A DNA stretch of 64,000 nucleotides. It comes from an uncultured Clostridia bacterium. GTDB lineage: Bacteria; Bacillota; Clostridia; TANB77; CAG-508. The stretch is from NCBI GenBank assembly GCA_934122085.1, contig CAKOVS010000003.1, forward strand, positions 62,001 to 126,000. Reading direction: 5' to 3'. Under the pieces are notes generated by a model. It ran no database searches. It saw nothing but the letters and a program-made list of their open reading frames with translations, and had not been told where the DNA came from. The translations under genes were made by a program, and so were the position numbers. Positions 40,348-50,190 of this stretch are shown here, piece after piece. Positions within the stretch are counted from its first letter, which is position 1. Every line of letters begins with the position of its first letter.

Positions 40348-42217
40348 TTACCATGAACCTCCTCCGCCTCCACCAGAGCCTCCTCCAGATGAACCACCAC
40401 CAGATGAACCTCCATCACTGCTTGTTGGACTAGAAGACATTGCTGTTGTTGCAACGGCCATTGTTGTAGTCATAAATGTACTAAAGTTATTCATATTAAA
40501 ATCATCTCTTGAATCGTACCAATCTGGAGCTTTTAAAGCTATTGTTTCAAATTGTTTCATCCATATTTGTGACACACCTAAAGCATATGTATATGGTAAT
40601 ATATTATAAAAATATTCTGGATTTTGTTCTACTAAGCCCTCTAGTTGAGGTTTTTCAGCAGTTTCTAGAAATCTTTTAAATCCTTTTACTTTTCCAAATA
40701 ATTCATTTCCGTACTTCGTTCTTTTTGGCATTATTTTTATAAATATACATAAAATCATTATACATATTATTCCAATAAAATATGAAAATAAATATGTGTC
40801 ATTATTTAATAGTGCTGGCAATACAATTGCAGTCCAAGGAATTCCTCCAAATCCTAGTCCCCATATTACTCCAAAGATTTTTATTGATATTGATGTATTT
40901 CCAAACAGCATTCCAAATAAAACAGAAAAACCTATCAATGGAAATAATATTGCAAATATTAAATTTGTCAATTCAGTATATTCTAAAACTGGTTTTATTG
41001 TAATTATGCAAAACATAAAAATAGCCAAAACTATAAGTATTTTTTCACATATAATTGATTTTGAATCAAACATTTGCTCTTTATTCTCTTTAGTATTCAT
41101 ATTGCTTTTTATTTTATCTACTGTTTTATAAAACTTATCATACAACAATGATGATGTTACCGAATCTCTTCCATCTAAAAATAATCCATCCAAAAAAGCT
41201 CTTTCATTTTCATTATTTCCATCATAATCTTTAAGTTTATCAAATTTTAAACTTTTTATTTTTCTAAATACTCCTTGTTCTTCTATTTGCTCAATTTTTA
41301 AATATCCTTTATTTGCTAAATAAACAAGTAATGAAATAATTGATGTATTATTTGCACCTTCTTTATATATATATCCAATTTCAGCTGAATTAAATCCTTC
41401 TGGTGGATAAAATTCTACTGTTTCTACTACCTTATCACCTTTTCCATATTTCATCCATAATAAAATAGCAATTAAAGACACACATATAGAAATTACTATT
41501 ATTATAATTGAAAACATGTCCATCTTGAAACCAGCATTAATAAAATATCCTTCTGGCAAAGTAAGTCTAATTGTTACTCCTTCTCCTACATTTAATGATT
41601 TATTTGTAGAACCATTTATAGTATTTCCATCTACATTAAAAGAAATATTAGAACTACTGGTTGAACCTTTCCTTTCACTTGAAAAACCTAATAATGTTTG
41701 GTCAAATGTTTTCGGCATTTTTATTGTAAATGATAATTTTTTTATTGTTGTGTCCCATTCATTTCCAATTAAATTATAATATAGTTCATCCACATCTTTT
41801 AAAGAGTCTTTCCCTATATTATAAGTATACTTTATTGTATATGAATGCTTCCCTGTTAATGTCTGTCCGCTACTTCCTATTTTTATAACTTTATATCCAT
41901 TTTCTATATAAGTAGTATAACTTTCACTAACACTAATATTAGTTATTTGAGCCTTATTGCTTGATTTTGTTCCATCTGTTCTTGTTATATTATTTGTTAT
42001 TGGTATCTTTCTGAATATTCCGATGTCTAGCACTATCAAAATATGTTGTTATTTCTTCTGTTATGTCAAATGTATTATCTTCATTTACAACCATATTAAT
42101 ATTATAATTATCAATTGTATATCCTCCACTTGAAGTTATTGCAAAAATTTTATTTGGAATTATACATAATAATAAAATTAAACACAAAATAATATATTTT
42201 AAATATTGTTTTTTCAT
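40348..42217 (-). CDS. DUF2207 membrane protein, frame broken at an in-frame CGG
   Basis: Two frames make one protein of about 622 residues: a signal peptide (KYIILCLILLLCIIPNKIFA), an extracellular DUF2207 beta domain, a transmembrane helix, a cytoplasmic winged-helix-like domain, two more membrane helices and a Gly/Ser-rich tail ending GGGGGGSW. Frame one ends at SARH; the next codon is CGG at 42020-42022. Skipping its C gives RHGIFRKIP, the conserved DUF2207 motif, and the frame is then open to the end. Last gene of an operon with lemA. Role in the envelope unknown. See the CGG finding. Confidence 0.82.
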
Positions 42218-42288
42218 TTTAAATTTTATTCCTTTCTATCTTCACTTAAAGACATACATCGTAATGAATGACTTTATTTTCTTTCAAA

Positions 42289-42837
42289 CTATAATTCTAC
42301 ATTTACATTATTTTTTTCTTCTGATTTGGCTTCAAACATATTAGCTTGTTTAAACCCAAAAATTTTTGCAATTATGTTACTTGGAAACATCTGTATTTGA
42401 TTATTCAATATTCTAACTGTTCCATTATAATACTTTCTACTATTTGCTATATCATCTTCAATTTTGGTCAATTCTTTACTTAATTGTGAAAAATTACTGC
42501 TCGCTTTCAATTCTGGATAATTTTCTGAAATAGCCATAATTTTTGAAATTTCTTGTGTTAATTGTTCATTCATATTAATTTTGTTATTTGTTGTCATTGC
42601 ATCATAACTATTAGTTCTTAATTTTGTTATTTCACTAAATATCTCTTTTTCATATTCAGCATATCCTTTTACACTCTCAACTAAATTTGGCACTAAATCC
42701 CATCTTTTCTTTAAATATACATCCATTGTTGAAAATGCTTCTTTTACTAAGTTGTTTGACTTTACTAAAGAATTATATTGAATAAAAACATATACTAATA
42801 TTACAATAAGTATTAAAATTACAATTCCTATTTCCAT
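42289..42837 (-). CDS. lemA: LemA family protein
   Basis: 182 residues. A single N-terminal transmembrane helix (GIVILILIVILVYVFIQYN) precedes a four-helix LemA domain with KKRWDLVPNLVESVKGYAEYE, SENYPELKAS and NSRKYYNGTVRILNNQIQMFPSNIIAKIFGF. The periplasmic-side helices are complete. LemA and DUF2207 genes are adjacent in many bacteria, as here on both sides. Confidence 0.93.
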   Translation of the reverse strand: MEIGIVILILIVILVYVFIQYNSLVKSNNLVKEAFSTMDVYLKKRWDLVPNLVESVKGYAEYEKEIFSEITKLRTNSYDAMTTNNKINMNEQLTQEISKIMAISENYPELKASSNFSQLSKELTKIEDDIANSRKYYNGTVRILNNQIQMFPSNIIAKIFGFKQANMFEAKSEEKNNVNVEL

Positions 42838-42862
42838 CTTTTCACCTCAAATTAAATTTCTT

Positions 42863-43954
42863 TTACAATTGTTTTAATAAAAAATTCAAAAAATCTTGCA
42901 TACATAAATCTTCTTTTGAATTATACCAACTAGGTATTTTTAAGTCCATTTCTTTAAAATATTTCATCCATATTTCATACTCATCTAAAACATATATATA
43001 TGATAATATATCATAAAAATATTTAGAATCTTGCATAATTAATCTTTTTAGCTGGGATTTTTCAGTTATCTTAAAAAATCTTCTAAATCCTTTTATTTTT
43101 ACAAGTAATTCATTTCCATATTGTGTTCTTTTGTGCATTTTTACCATAAATATTATTAAAATTATTATACATATTATTTCTATAATATATAATAATAAAT
43201 TATTTTTATTAGCCAATAATGCTGGCCATATTATATCAATTAGTGTTGGTATAATACATATGTTTCCAAAAATTGCCAAAACTATTTTCGTTGTCTTTGG
43301 TCCATTTCCCCAAATTGATATAAATAAAAAAACAAATCCTATAATTGTAATTATCATTTGAAACAGTGTTAATATCCATCCAAATATAATTCCATAAAAT
43401 TCAATAATTGGCTTTATCGTAATTAAAGCATACATCAATAAAATCATAGCTGTGAGGTTTTTTATAACCTTTTTTGGTCTTGGAAGAAAAAATTTTTCTT
43501 TATTCTCCTTATTACCACTTATAATCTTTTTTACTTTTTCTGTTGCTTTCTCAAAATTATCTTTCAATTGAAGTCCTGATACTGAATTGTCACTATTAAA
43601 AAATAATTCTTCAAGAAATATTTTTTCAATTTCATTACTTCCTTCATATTCTTTAATTTTTGTAATTCTAAAGCCTTTATTTTTCTTAAAAATTCCTTGA
43701 TCTGTAGTTTGTTCAATCTTCAAATATCCTTTATTTGCTAAATAAATAATTAATGAAACAATATCTTTTTTTTCTACATATCCTTTATATATATATCCAG
43801 CTTCTAATGAATTACATTCCTTAGGAGGGTAAAATTCTTCAATTACTTCCATGTCATTATCTTCTTTTCCATATTTCAACCATAAATAAAATGTAATAAA
43901 AACAAACATTATTGAAATCGCCATTATCACGATTGAATAAATATCTATCTTCAT
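42863..43954 (-). CDS. Shortened DUF2207-type membrane protein
   Basis: 363 residues, paralogous to the C-terminal two thirds of the DUF2207 protein two genes downstream (WLKYGKEDND, FYPPKECNSLEAGYIYKG, IYLANKGYLKIEQ, KRTQYGNELLVKIKGFRRF, IWMKYFKEMDLKIPSWY). It lacks the signal peptide, the extracellular beta domain and the Gly-rich tail, and starts directly at a membrane helix. Three or four membrane segments. A duplicate that has lost its ectodomain, or a partner subunit. First gene of the operon with lemA. Confidence 0.72.
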   Translation of the reverse strand: MKIDIYSIVIMAISIMFVFITFYLWLKYGKEDNDMEVIEEFYPPKECNSLEAGYIYKGYVEKKDIVSLIIYLANKGYLKIEQTTDQGIFKKNKGFRITKIKEYEGSNEIEKIFLEELFFNSDNSVSGLQLKDNFEKATEKVKKIISGNKENKEKFFLPRPKKVIKNLTAMILLMYALITIKPIIEFYGIIFGWILTLFQMIITIIGFVFLFISIWGNGPKTTKIVLAIFGNICIIPTLIDIIWPALLANKNNLLLYIIEIICIIILIIFMVKMHKRTQYGNELLVKIKGFRRFFKITEKSQLKRLIMQDSKYFYDILSYIYVLDEYEIWMKYFKEMDLKIPSWYNSKEDLCMQDFLNFLLKQL

Positions 43955-44029
43955 TTTTATAATCCTCCCCCATTTCTTAATAATTTTATTGTATCATATC
44001 TCAAATTTTTTTACTAGATATTCATAAAA

Positions 44030-44055
44030 AAAAACACTTCAAATGAAGTGTTTTT
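44030..44055 (-). terminator. Terminator of the oleate hydratase gene
   Basis: AAAAACACTTC and GAAGTGTTTTT pair around AAAT, with long A/T runs on both sides. Confidence 0.9.
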
Positions 44056-44065
44056 CTATAGAATA

Positions 44066-45856
44066 TTAAATATCATCATCTTTAATTACATGATATTCTT
44101 TAAGAAGTTTTTCAATATCAGTACCTTTAATTTGCTTTAAAACTTCTTTTAATGCAATTTTTTCTTTTAATCCCAAATTCATTTCTGTAATAGCTTTTCC
44201 GTCTCTTAATTTAACTGTTGCATTTAATAAATCTCTTATATCATAAGTGCTTCCCCATACTTCTGGTACACCACGATCAACATTTAATAATGTGTAAACA
44301 GCAACCATTGCTGTACGTATTGAATATTCTGTTGTAAATATTGTATCTCTTTCTGTTTCTGCAAATTGACCTAAAAATGCAAAATTTACTGCTTGATTTG
44401 GAACTACTTTTGGTCTATCTGTTCCATTTCTTGGCATAAAGAATGCATCAATATATGGCATCATTACAGGTATTGTATTAGCACTATTTTCAGCTAATTC
44501 TTCTATTTGATTTTCTGGTACTCCTAAATGATATAACCATTCCATACAAATTTCTTTGCCTGTACAATCCATCATTGGTTTCTTTACATAGTTTCCTGGA
44601 ACATTACTAAATAAACCATAAATCCATCCAACAAGTTGTCCCTTTGGTTGGCTTCTAAATTGTGGTTGACGATTAAATGTCCAACTTAATAACCAATTTG
44701 AATCTTTTACTGTTACAATTCCTCCTGTAACAACTTTTCCACTAAATGGATCTCTCTTACATATTTTTTGAACATATGGTGGAATTCTATCATCTAATGT
44801 TGTTACTGTTGCACTCATCCAATTTGTCAATTCTGGATCATAACAGAATTTGTCTGGATTTCCAAATGAAGAATCTTGTTCAGCAATTTTACGCCATAAA
44901 TCCCATCCTCCACCTGGTTTTATTTCTGTATTCATTACGGCTGGTGTATTTTGACTTCCCATACTTGAGTTTTCAACACATCCACCATTTGTTATAAATA
45001 CTAAATCATTTTCTGTTAAATCAATACTTGATTCTTCTCCATCTTTTGTTATTATAATACTTTTTGCTACTTTTTTATAATCTGATATTTCAAATTTTAC
45101 ATTTTCAACTTTTGTGCCATAATGGAATTGAACATCATATTTTTTTAGATATTCTATCATTGGTAAAATCATTGATTCATATTGATTATATTTTGTAAAT
45201 CTTAATGCTGTAAAATCTGGAAGTCCTCCAATATGATGTATAAATCTTTTTATATATAATTTCATTTCTAATGCACTGTGCCAATTTTCAAATGCAAACA
45301 TTGTTCTCCAATATAGCCAGAAATTTGAGTTTAATACTTCATCTGAAAAATAGTCTGTTATTTTTTTGTCATATAAATCTTCATCTGGTGTAAAGAATAA
45401 TTTCATTATTTCCATTGCACCTTTATCAGATATATCAAATTTTCTATCTGTATGTGCATCTTCTCCTCTATTCATTGTTGCTCTCATTAATGAATAATTT
45501 GGATCTTCTTTATTTAACCAATAATATTCATCAAGAACACTTACTCCTTCTGTTTCTATTGATGGAATTGAATGAAATAAATCCCACATACATTCAAAAT
45601 GGTTATCCATTTCCCTTCCACCACGCATTACATATCCTAATCCATCATATAAATATCCATCACAAGCTCCTCCTGGTATTTGATCTTTCTCTAAAATATG
45701 GATATTTTTTCCTTTCATTTGTCCATCTCTAACTAGAAAACAAGCTGCAGATAATGCTGCTAACCCTGATCCTACAATATATGCTGATTTTTTGTCTACA
45801 TCTACTGGCTTTTTTGGTCTAGCAAATGCTTCATAATTTCCACTACTATAATACAT
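44066..45856 (-). CDS. ohyA: Oleate hydratase (FAD-dependent fatty acid double-bond hydratase)
   Basis: 596 residues, full family length. The FAD-binding fold starts at SAYIVGSGLAALSAACFLVRDGQ, followed by HILEKDQIPGGACDG and YVMRGGREMDNHFECMWDLFHSIPSIE, the latter highly typical of this family. FENWHSALEMKLYIKRFIHH, TNGGCVENSSMGS and NFAFLGQFAETERDTIFTTEYSIRTAM are the other conserved blocks. The enzyme adds water to oleate and linoleate, giving 10-hydroxy fatty acids and detoxifying host or diet fatty acids. AAGGAGG precedes the ATG. The upstream TetR gene may control it. Confidence 0.95.
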   Translation of the reverse strand: MYYSSGNYEAFARPKKPVDVDKKSAYIVGSGLAALSAACFLVRDGQMKGKNIHILEKDQIPGGACDGYLYDGLGYVMRGGREMDNHFECMWDLFHSIPSIETEGVSVLDEYYWLNKEDPNYSLMRATMNRGEDAHTDRKFDISDKGAMEIMKLFFTPDEDLYDKKITDYFSDEVLNSNFWLYWRTMFAFENWHSALEMKLYIKRFIHHIGGLPDFTALRFTKYNQYESMILPMIEYLKKYDVQFHYGTKVENVKFEISDYKKVAKSIIITKDGEESSIDLTENDLVFITNGGCVENSSMGSQNTPAVMNTEIKPGGGWDLWRKIAEQDSSFGNPDKFCYDPELTNWMSATVTTLDDRIPPYVQKICKRDPFSGKVVTGGIVTVKDSNWLLSWTFNRQPQFRSQPKGQLVGWIYGLFSNVPGNYVKKPMMDCTGKEICMEWLYHLGVPENQIEELAENSANTIPVMMPYIDAFFMPRNGTDRPKVVPNQAVNFAFLGQFAETERDTIFTTEYSIRTAMVAVYTLLNVDRGVPEVWGSTYDIRDLLNATVKLRDGKAITEMNLGLKEKIALKEVLKQIKGTDIEKLLKEYHVIKDDDI

Positions 45857-45926
45857 AGTTTATCAACCTCCTTATTTTTACTATGTGCTTTTATCTTATA
45901 GATAATACATAAAGTTTTCAATAAAC

Positions 45927-45969
45927 AAAAAAATGGATATGTATAATTTTTTTACATAATCCATTTTTT
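45927..45969 (-). terminator. Terminator of the tetR gene
   Basis: AAAAAATGGAT and ATCCATTTTTT pair with an inner TGTA/TACA segment. The hairpin includes TTTACATAAT by chance or design. Confidence 0.75.
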
Positions 45970-45989
45970 GTATAATTTAGTTTACATTT

Positions 45990-46544
45990 TTAATTAGACA
46001 TTTTTCTTACCGCTTCTTCAAAATTTCCAGATATTAAAATATCTAATTTTTTTATTATATTTTCAGGGCTTTCTTTCATTTCTGTAACTATCCAGTTTTC
46101 TATTACCCCTGCAAATCCGTATTTATAAAAATTTGCTATAAATATTTTATTTTCTTTAGTAATATTATAATTTTTTGATACATCATTTATGATATCTATA
46201 AAAATAGTATTATATTGCTTAAATAAAAAATCCAATAATGTTTTTCTACTTAGAGAATTATATGTCTTTATAATGAATTTTTTATTTTCTAGCATATAAT
46301 CTAATACATATTTAAAATTTTCTTGCCAATTTTTTATTGTTGTTTCTTTTTCTATTTTTTTTACAACTTCATTTGCAAATATCCATTCTAGTAAATCATA
46401 GATATCTTTAAAATGATAATAAAATGTTTGTCTATTAATTCCACAGTCTTTTGTTATATCACTTATTGTTATTTTATCTAAATCTTTTATTAACAACATC
46501 CTCTTTAATGATTGTGCCATTGCTATTTTTGTTATATTTGACAT
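45990..46544 (-). CDS. TetR/AcrR-family regulator (DhaS-like)
   Basis: 184 residues. The N-terminal HTH (MAQSLKRMLLIKDLDKITIS, then DITKDCGINRQTFYYHFKDIYDLL) is TetR-type, with a C-terminal domain like that of DhaS (LFKQYNTIFIDIINDVSKNY, FYKYGFAGVIENWI). It lies just upstream of, and codirectional with, the oleate hydratase gene, though a terminator separates them. Regulation of ohyA in response to fatty acids is a reasonable inference. Confidence 0.85.
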   Translation of the reverse strand: MSNITKIAMAQSLKRMLLIKDLDKITISDITKDCGINRQTFYYHFKDIYDLLEWIFANEVVKKIEKETTIKNWQENFKYVLDYMLENKKFIIKTYNSLSRKTLLDFLFKQYNTIFIDIINDVSKNYNITKENKIFIANFYKYGFAGVIENWIVTEMKESPENIIKKLDILISGNFEEAVRKMSN

Positions 46545-46577
46545 TTTATCATCTCTCTTTCATTAGTACATCCCGTT

Positions 46578-48350
46578 TTATCTAAATCCGCCTCCTGAAG
46601 ATCCTCCTTCTGAGCCTCCTCCAAAAGGATTACTTGATCCTCCTACTCCATCAGGATTAGGTCCAAAGCCATCATTATCATGTTTTCTCTCCATTCTTTC
46701 AGCTTCTCTTATTCCTTCAAAACAACAATCAACAAGGTTATCAATATAACTCGTAGTATTACTCATATCTAATATTGTATATGATTTAAAATTTGGATAT
46801 AATTTGCTAAATTGTTCTTGTACTTTATCTGCAACTCCAAGTAATTGAGCAAATATTAAATATTCTTCCCATATTTGAACTTCTATATATTCTTTTTCAG
46901 ATATAAGACTATAATCTAAAAGAAATCTCCTTAATCCTTTCAATTTTAATGCATCTTCTTTTAATTTTGGACTTACATTTCTAACTGCTATTCCATCTGA
47001 ATATCCTTTAGTAATTAATCCTTGTTCTAATAATTTTCTTTCAGTATAATTTAATATATTATCAAACCAATTTTTCATATTTTCATAATTATATTTACAC
47101 CAATTTTTTAATTCATTAGGTTCTAAAATTTCATTTTTTCCTGCTGCACTTTTTAAAATAGCTATTAATGAATTTTCAACTTCATTTTCCACATAGTCTA
47201 TTTTACTAAGGTCTATTGAATAATTGTTATCCTTAAATTCTATTTTCTTATTTTGATTTTTGTTTATTGCAATTTTCCCTTCTTTAAACCACTTTAAAAA
47301 TATTGCTCCAATAATTCCTCTATTTAATACACTATCTGCTGAAACATAATATTGATAACATACCCAATACGCAACATCTAAGTCTTTATTACATGGAATT
47401 TCACGATAATATTCAATTTTATCATCTGATGGTAGCCTTCTATCCTCTTGTAATATGTTTAATGGTTCTTCTATTGATGCCATTCTTTTTACAATTATCT
47501 TTCCTTTATTTTTTTGAGACTTAATTATTGCAATAGTTATAATTATTATAATTATTACAATTGGATTTGAAATAATATACATTCCAATTATAATAAGATT
47601 CATAATAACTTCATCAACACTTCCTGCATTACCTTTTTCAGCTGATTTTTTTACATCTTCAAAACTCAAATCCGATTTATTATTAGTCGAAAATATATTA
47701 TTTTCAAATTTTATCAATCCAACCATATATTGTGATTTTGATAATTTTCCTTTAGAATCTAAAACAATGTCACCATTTTCAAAATTAATTGTTCCTTTAT
47801 ATCCATAAGACCATATTCTAGAATTATTAACAGACAATTCATTTGAATTATAATGTATTTTTATTATTACATTATTTACATCTTGATCTAAATTTAAAAA
47901 GTTAAAATATATTCCTTGACAATCATCATACTGTGTAACTAACTTATTTATTTTATATGTTAAAGTATATGTTTTATTTCCATATTGAGATATTCCCCAA
48001 CATAATTCAACTCCATTACTCTTTTCTTTTATTCCACATTTATATGCTTTATAATCAAAACTTTCATTCGTATTCCAATCAGATATTGTTTGATATTTTC
48101 TTCCACTTTCATCAGTAACTGAAAAATCTAAAATTTTTGAATCTTGCAATTTAAAAGATGTTCTATATCCTTCCGTACCTTGTGTCAAATTTGCTTGCCA
48201 TGTTTCTATTACAGTAGCATCTCCATTTTTATCTAAGTCAATATCCATCTCAATCTTTTCTATAGAATTCGCTTGTACTTTATTAATAAAAACATAAAAC
48301 ATTAATATAATAGCACACATTACAATTCTTTTTATCATTTTATTTTTCAT
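46578..48350 (-). CDS. DUF2207 membrane protein, second copy
   Basis: 590 residues. Signal peptide (IVMCAIILMFYVFINKVQA), extracellular DUF2207 beta domain (IEMDIDLDKNGDATVIETWQ), a membrane helix (SNPIVIIIIIITIAIIKSQ), a cytoplasmic helical domain (EVQIWEEYLIFAQLLGVADKV) and a Gly/Ser-rich tail (GGGSEGGSSGGGFR). Same architecture as the copy at 40-42 kb but strongly diverged, and with no frame problem. It stops 33 bases before the tetR gene and starts 3 bases after the lipase gene. Confidence 0.87.
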   Translation of the reverse strand: MKNKMIKRIVMCAIILMFYVFINKVQANSIEKIEMDIDLDKNGDATVIETWQANLTQGTEGYRTSFKLQDSKILDFSVTDESGRKYQTISDWNTNESFDYKAYKCGIKEKSNGVELCWGISQYGNKTYTLTYKINKLVTQYDDCQGIYFNFLNLDQDVNNVIIKIHYNSNELSVNNSRIWSYGYKGTINFENGDIVLDSKGKLSKSQYMVGLIKFENNIFSTNNKSDLSFEDVKKSAEKGNAGSVDEVIMNLIIIGMYIISNPIVIIIIIITIAIIKSQKNKGKIIVKRMASIEEPLNILQEDRRLPSDDKIEYYREIPCNKDLDVAYWVCYQYYVSADSVLNRGIIGAIFLKWFKEGKIAINKNQNKKIEFKDNNYSIDLSKIDYVENEVENSLIAILKSAAGKNEILEPNELKNWCKYNYENMKNWFDNILNYTERKLLEQGLITKGYSDGIAVRNVSPKLKEDALKLKGLRRFLLDYSLISEKEYIEVQIWEEYLIFAQLLGVADKVQEQFSKLYPNFKSYTILDMSNTTSYIDNLVDCCFEGIREAERMERKHDNDGFGPNPDGVGGSSNPFGGGSEGGSSGGGFR

Positions 48351-48352
48351 TT

Positions 48353-49258
48353 TTATTCCCCTTTTATAAATTCTAATACATCTTCATAAATTTGTTCATA
48401 TTCTTTTTCATTTAATATTTCATGTCTTAAATCAGGATATAATTTGCTTTTTATATTTTTATATCCTAATTTATTCAAAAATTGTTCTAAATTTTTAAAT
48501 TTTTGTTCACATTGAATTACTGGATCATTTTTACCTGCTATTAAAAATATATCTAATTTTTTATTTTTTACTTCATATTTTTGTGGTTCAAATGCTCTTT
48601 TTAATAATTTATATAAATTTATAAATCCATTTGTTGTGAAAATAAATCCACATAATTCATCATCATTATAAATACTTATATTTTCAGGATTTTTAGATAG
48701 CCATTCATTTTCTGTATTATATCCTTTATTATAACTAGCAAATGTTAATTGATTTAAAATTTTATTTGTCTTTTTTCCCATTCCTATAAGTTTAAATACA
48801 TATGCCATAAATATTGCAAATGGTGTAAATGGATTTTTGGTAGGAGTACCACATAAAATAATTTTTTCTATTTCATTATCATATTTTTGCATATATCCTC
48901 TTGCAACTAATGTTCCCATACTGTGGCTAAATAAATATAATTTTTGATTTGAATATTTTTCCTTTATATATTTCGTTACATCATGTAAATCATCTATTAT
49001 GAAATTTGTATCCTCTGTATAAAAATATCCCAAATCTTTTTTGTCTTTCACACTATTTCCATGTCCTCTATGATCATTTATTACACAAACATATCCATTG
49101 TTTGAAAGATATTCCATAAAATTAAAATATCTTTCTTTGTGTTCTGCCATCCCATGTGAAAATTGCACAATTCCTTTTATCTCCTCTTTTGGAATTGTAT
49201 ATGCTAATTCAATCTTTAGTCCATCACTACTAGAATTTATAAAGTCATATTTTATCAT
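48353..49258 (-). CDS. Monoacylglycerol-lipase-like alpha/beta hydrolase
   Basis: 301 residues. IVQFSHGMAEHKERY (oxyanion hole HGMAEH), NDHRGHGNS, the nucleophile elbow SHSMG, an Asp in IAGKNDPVI and the His in PDLRHEILNE complete a Ser-Asp-His triad. Matches the lysophospholipase/monoglyceride lipase family (Hydrolase_4). No signal peptide; cytoplasmic. Near oleate hydratase, so lipid metabolism is a fitting context. Confidence 0.88.
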   Translation of the reverse strand: MIKYDFINSSSDGLKIELAYTIPKEEIKGIVQFSHGMAEHKERYFNFMEYLSNNGYVCVINDHRGHGNSVKDKKDLGYFYTEDTNFIIDDLHDVTKYIKEKYSNQKLYLFSHSMGTLVARGYMQKYDNEIEKIILCGTPTKNPFTPFAIFMAYVFKLIGMGKKTNKILNQLTFASYNKGYNTENEWLSKNPENISIYNDDELCGFIFTTNGFINLYKLLKRAFEPQKYEVKNKKLDIFLIAGKNDPVIQCEQKFKNLEQFLNKLGYKNIKSKLYPDLRHEILNEKEYEQIYEDVLEFIKGE

Positions 49259-49330
49259 TTATTTCCTCACTTTTTATTTTTTCTTTAGTATATACTAATT
49301 GACATTTCTTATCAAGCTTTATAAAAAATT

Positions 49331-50074
49331 TTATAATTTCGTAACAATAATTCCAATTACAATTCCAAATATATTTCCTAATGCTGTCATTCTGCCATGA
49401 TATAATTTATTAGATTCTGGAACAAGCTCTCCAGATACTATATAAAGCATCGCCCCAGCCGCAAAGCTTAGGCATAATGATATTATCTGTTCTGATATTC
49501 TTCCTATAATACCTCCTATCAATGCACCAATTCCTGTTGCAATTCCAGATAATATTACATAAAGCATTACTTTATATACTTTCATTCCACCTGTTTTCAT
49601 TGGTAATGCCATTGAGATTCCTTCTGGAACATCATGAAAACAAATTGCTAATGCTAGGGATAATCCAAGCTTAGTTGATGCTTCAAAACCAGATCCTATT
49701 GCAAGTCCTTCTGGAATATTATGTATTGCTAATCCTATACTTACTATTATTCCAGTTTTTAATAAATTACTTGCTATATTAGTATCTATTTTTCTGGTGT
49801 TAAATTTTTTATCTACAATAACATCACAAAATATCATCGCAATTATTCCTAAAATTATTCCGATTATTGTCTGTGTTATATTACTTATTTCTAATGCTTC
49901 TGGTATTAAATCAAAACATATTACTGACATCATTAATCCTGCCGCAAATGACAAAATAAAACTTAAAAATTTATTTGATGTATTTTTTATTGTACATCCT
50001 ATAATTCCTCCTACAGTTGTTCCTATAGTTCCAAAAAACAATCCTAAAATAGTTGTATTTATAATATTTTCCAT
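49331..50074 (-). CDS. ZIP-family metal transporter
   Basis: 247 residues with about eight membrane helices. The metal-binding helices have HNIPEGLAIGSGFE and FHDVPEGISMALP, the H-N-x-P-E-G / H-D-x-P-E-G signatures of GufA/ZupT-type ZIP proteins that import zinc, iron or manganese. Short loop with FNTRKID between helices 3 and 4. Single gene. Confidence 0.92.
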   Translation of the reverse strand: MENIINTTILGLFFGTIGTTVGGIIGCTIKNTSNKFLSFILSFAAGLMMSVICFDLIPEALEISNITQTIIGIILGIIAMIFCDVIVDKKFNTRKIDTNIASNLLKTGIIVSIGLAIHNIPEGLAIGSGFEASTKLGLSLALAICFHDVPEGISMALPMKTGGMKVYKVMLYVILSGIATGIGALIGGIIGRISEQIISLCLSFAAGAMLYIVSGELVPESNKLYHGRMTALGNIFGIVIGIIVTKL

Positions 50075-50147
50075 TAATCAAGCCTTTCTCTTATAACCTT
50101 TTTTTAATTTATATTTTCACAATATTTTTTTATTACAATTTTCAGAA

Positions 50148-50172
50148 AAAGAGGGTGCAATGCACCCTCTTT
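50148..50172 (-). terminator. Terminator of the ABC protein gene
   Basis: AAAGAGGGTGCA-A-TGCACCCTCTTT, a near-perfect palindrome, richer in G/C than neighbouring terminators. Confidence 0.85.
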
Positions 50173-50190
50173 ACTGAGAAAACAATTATT

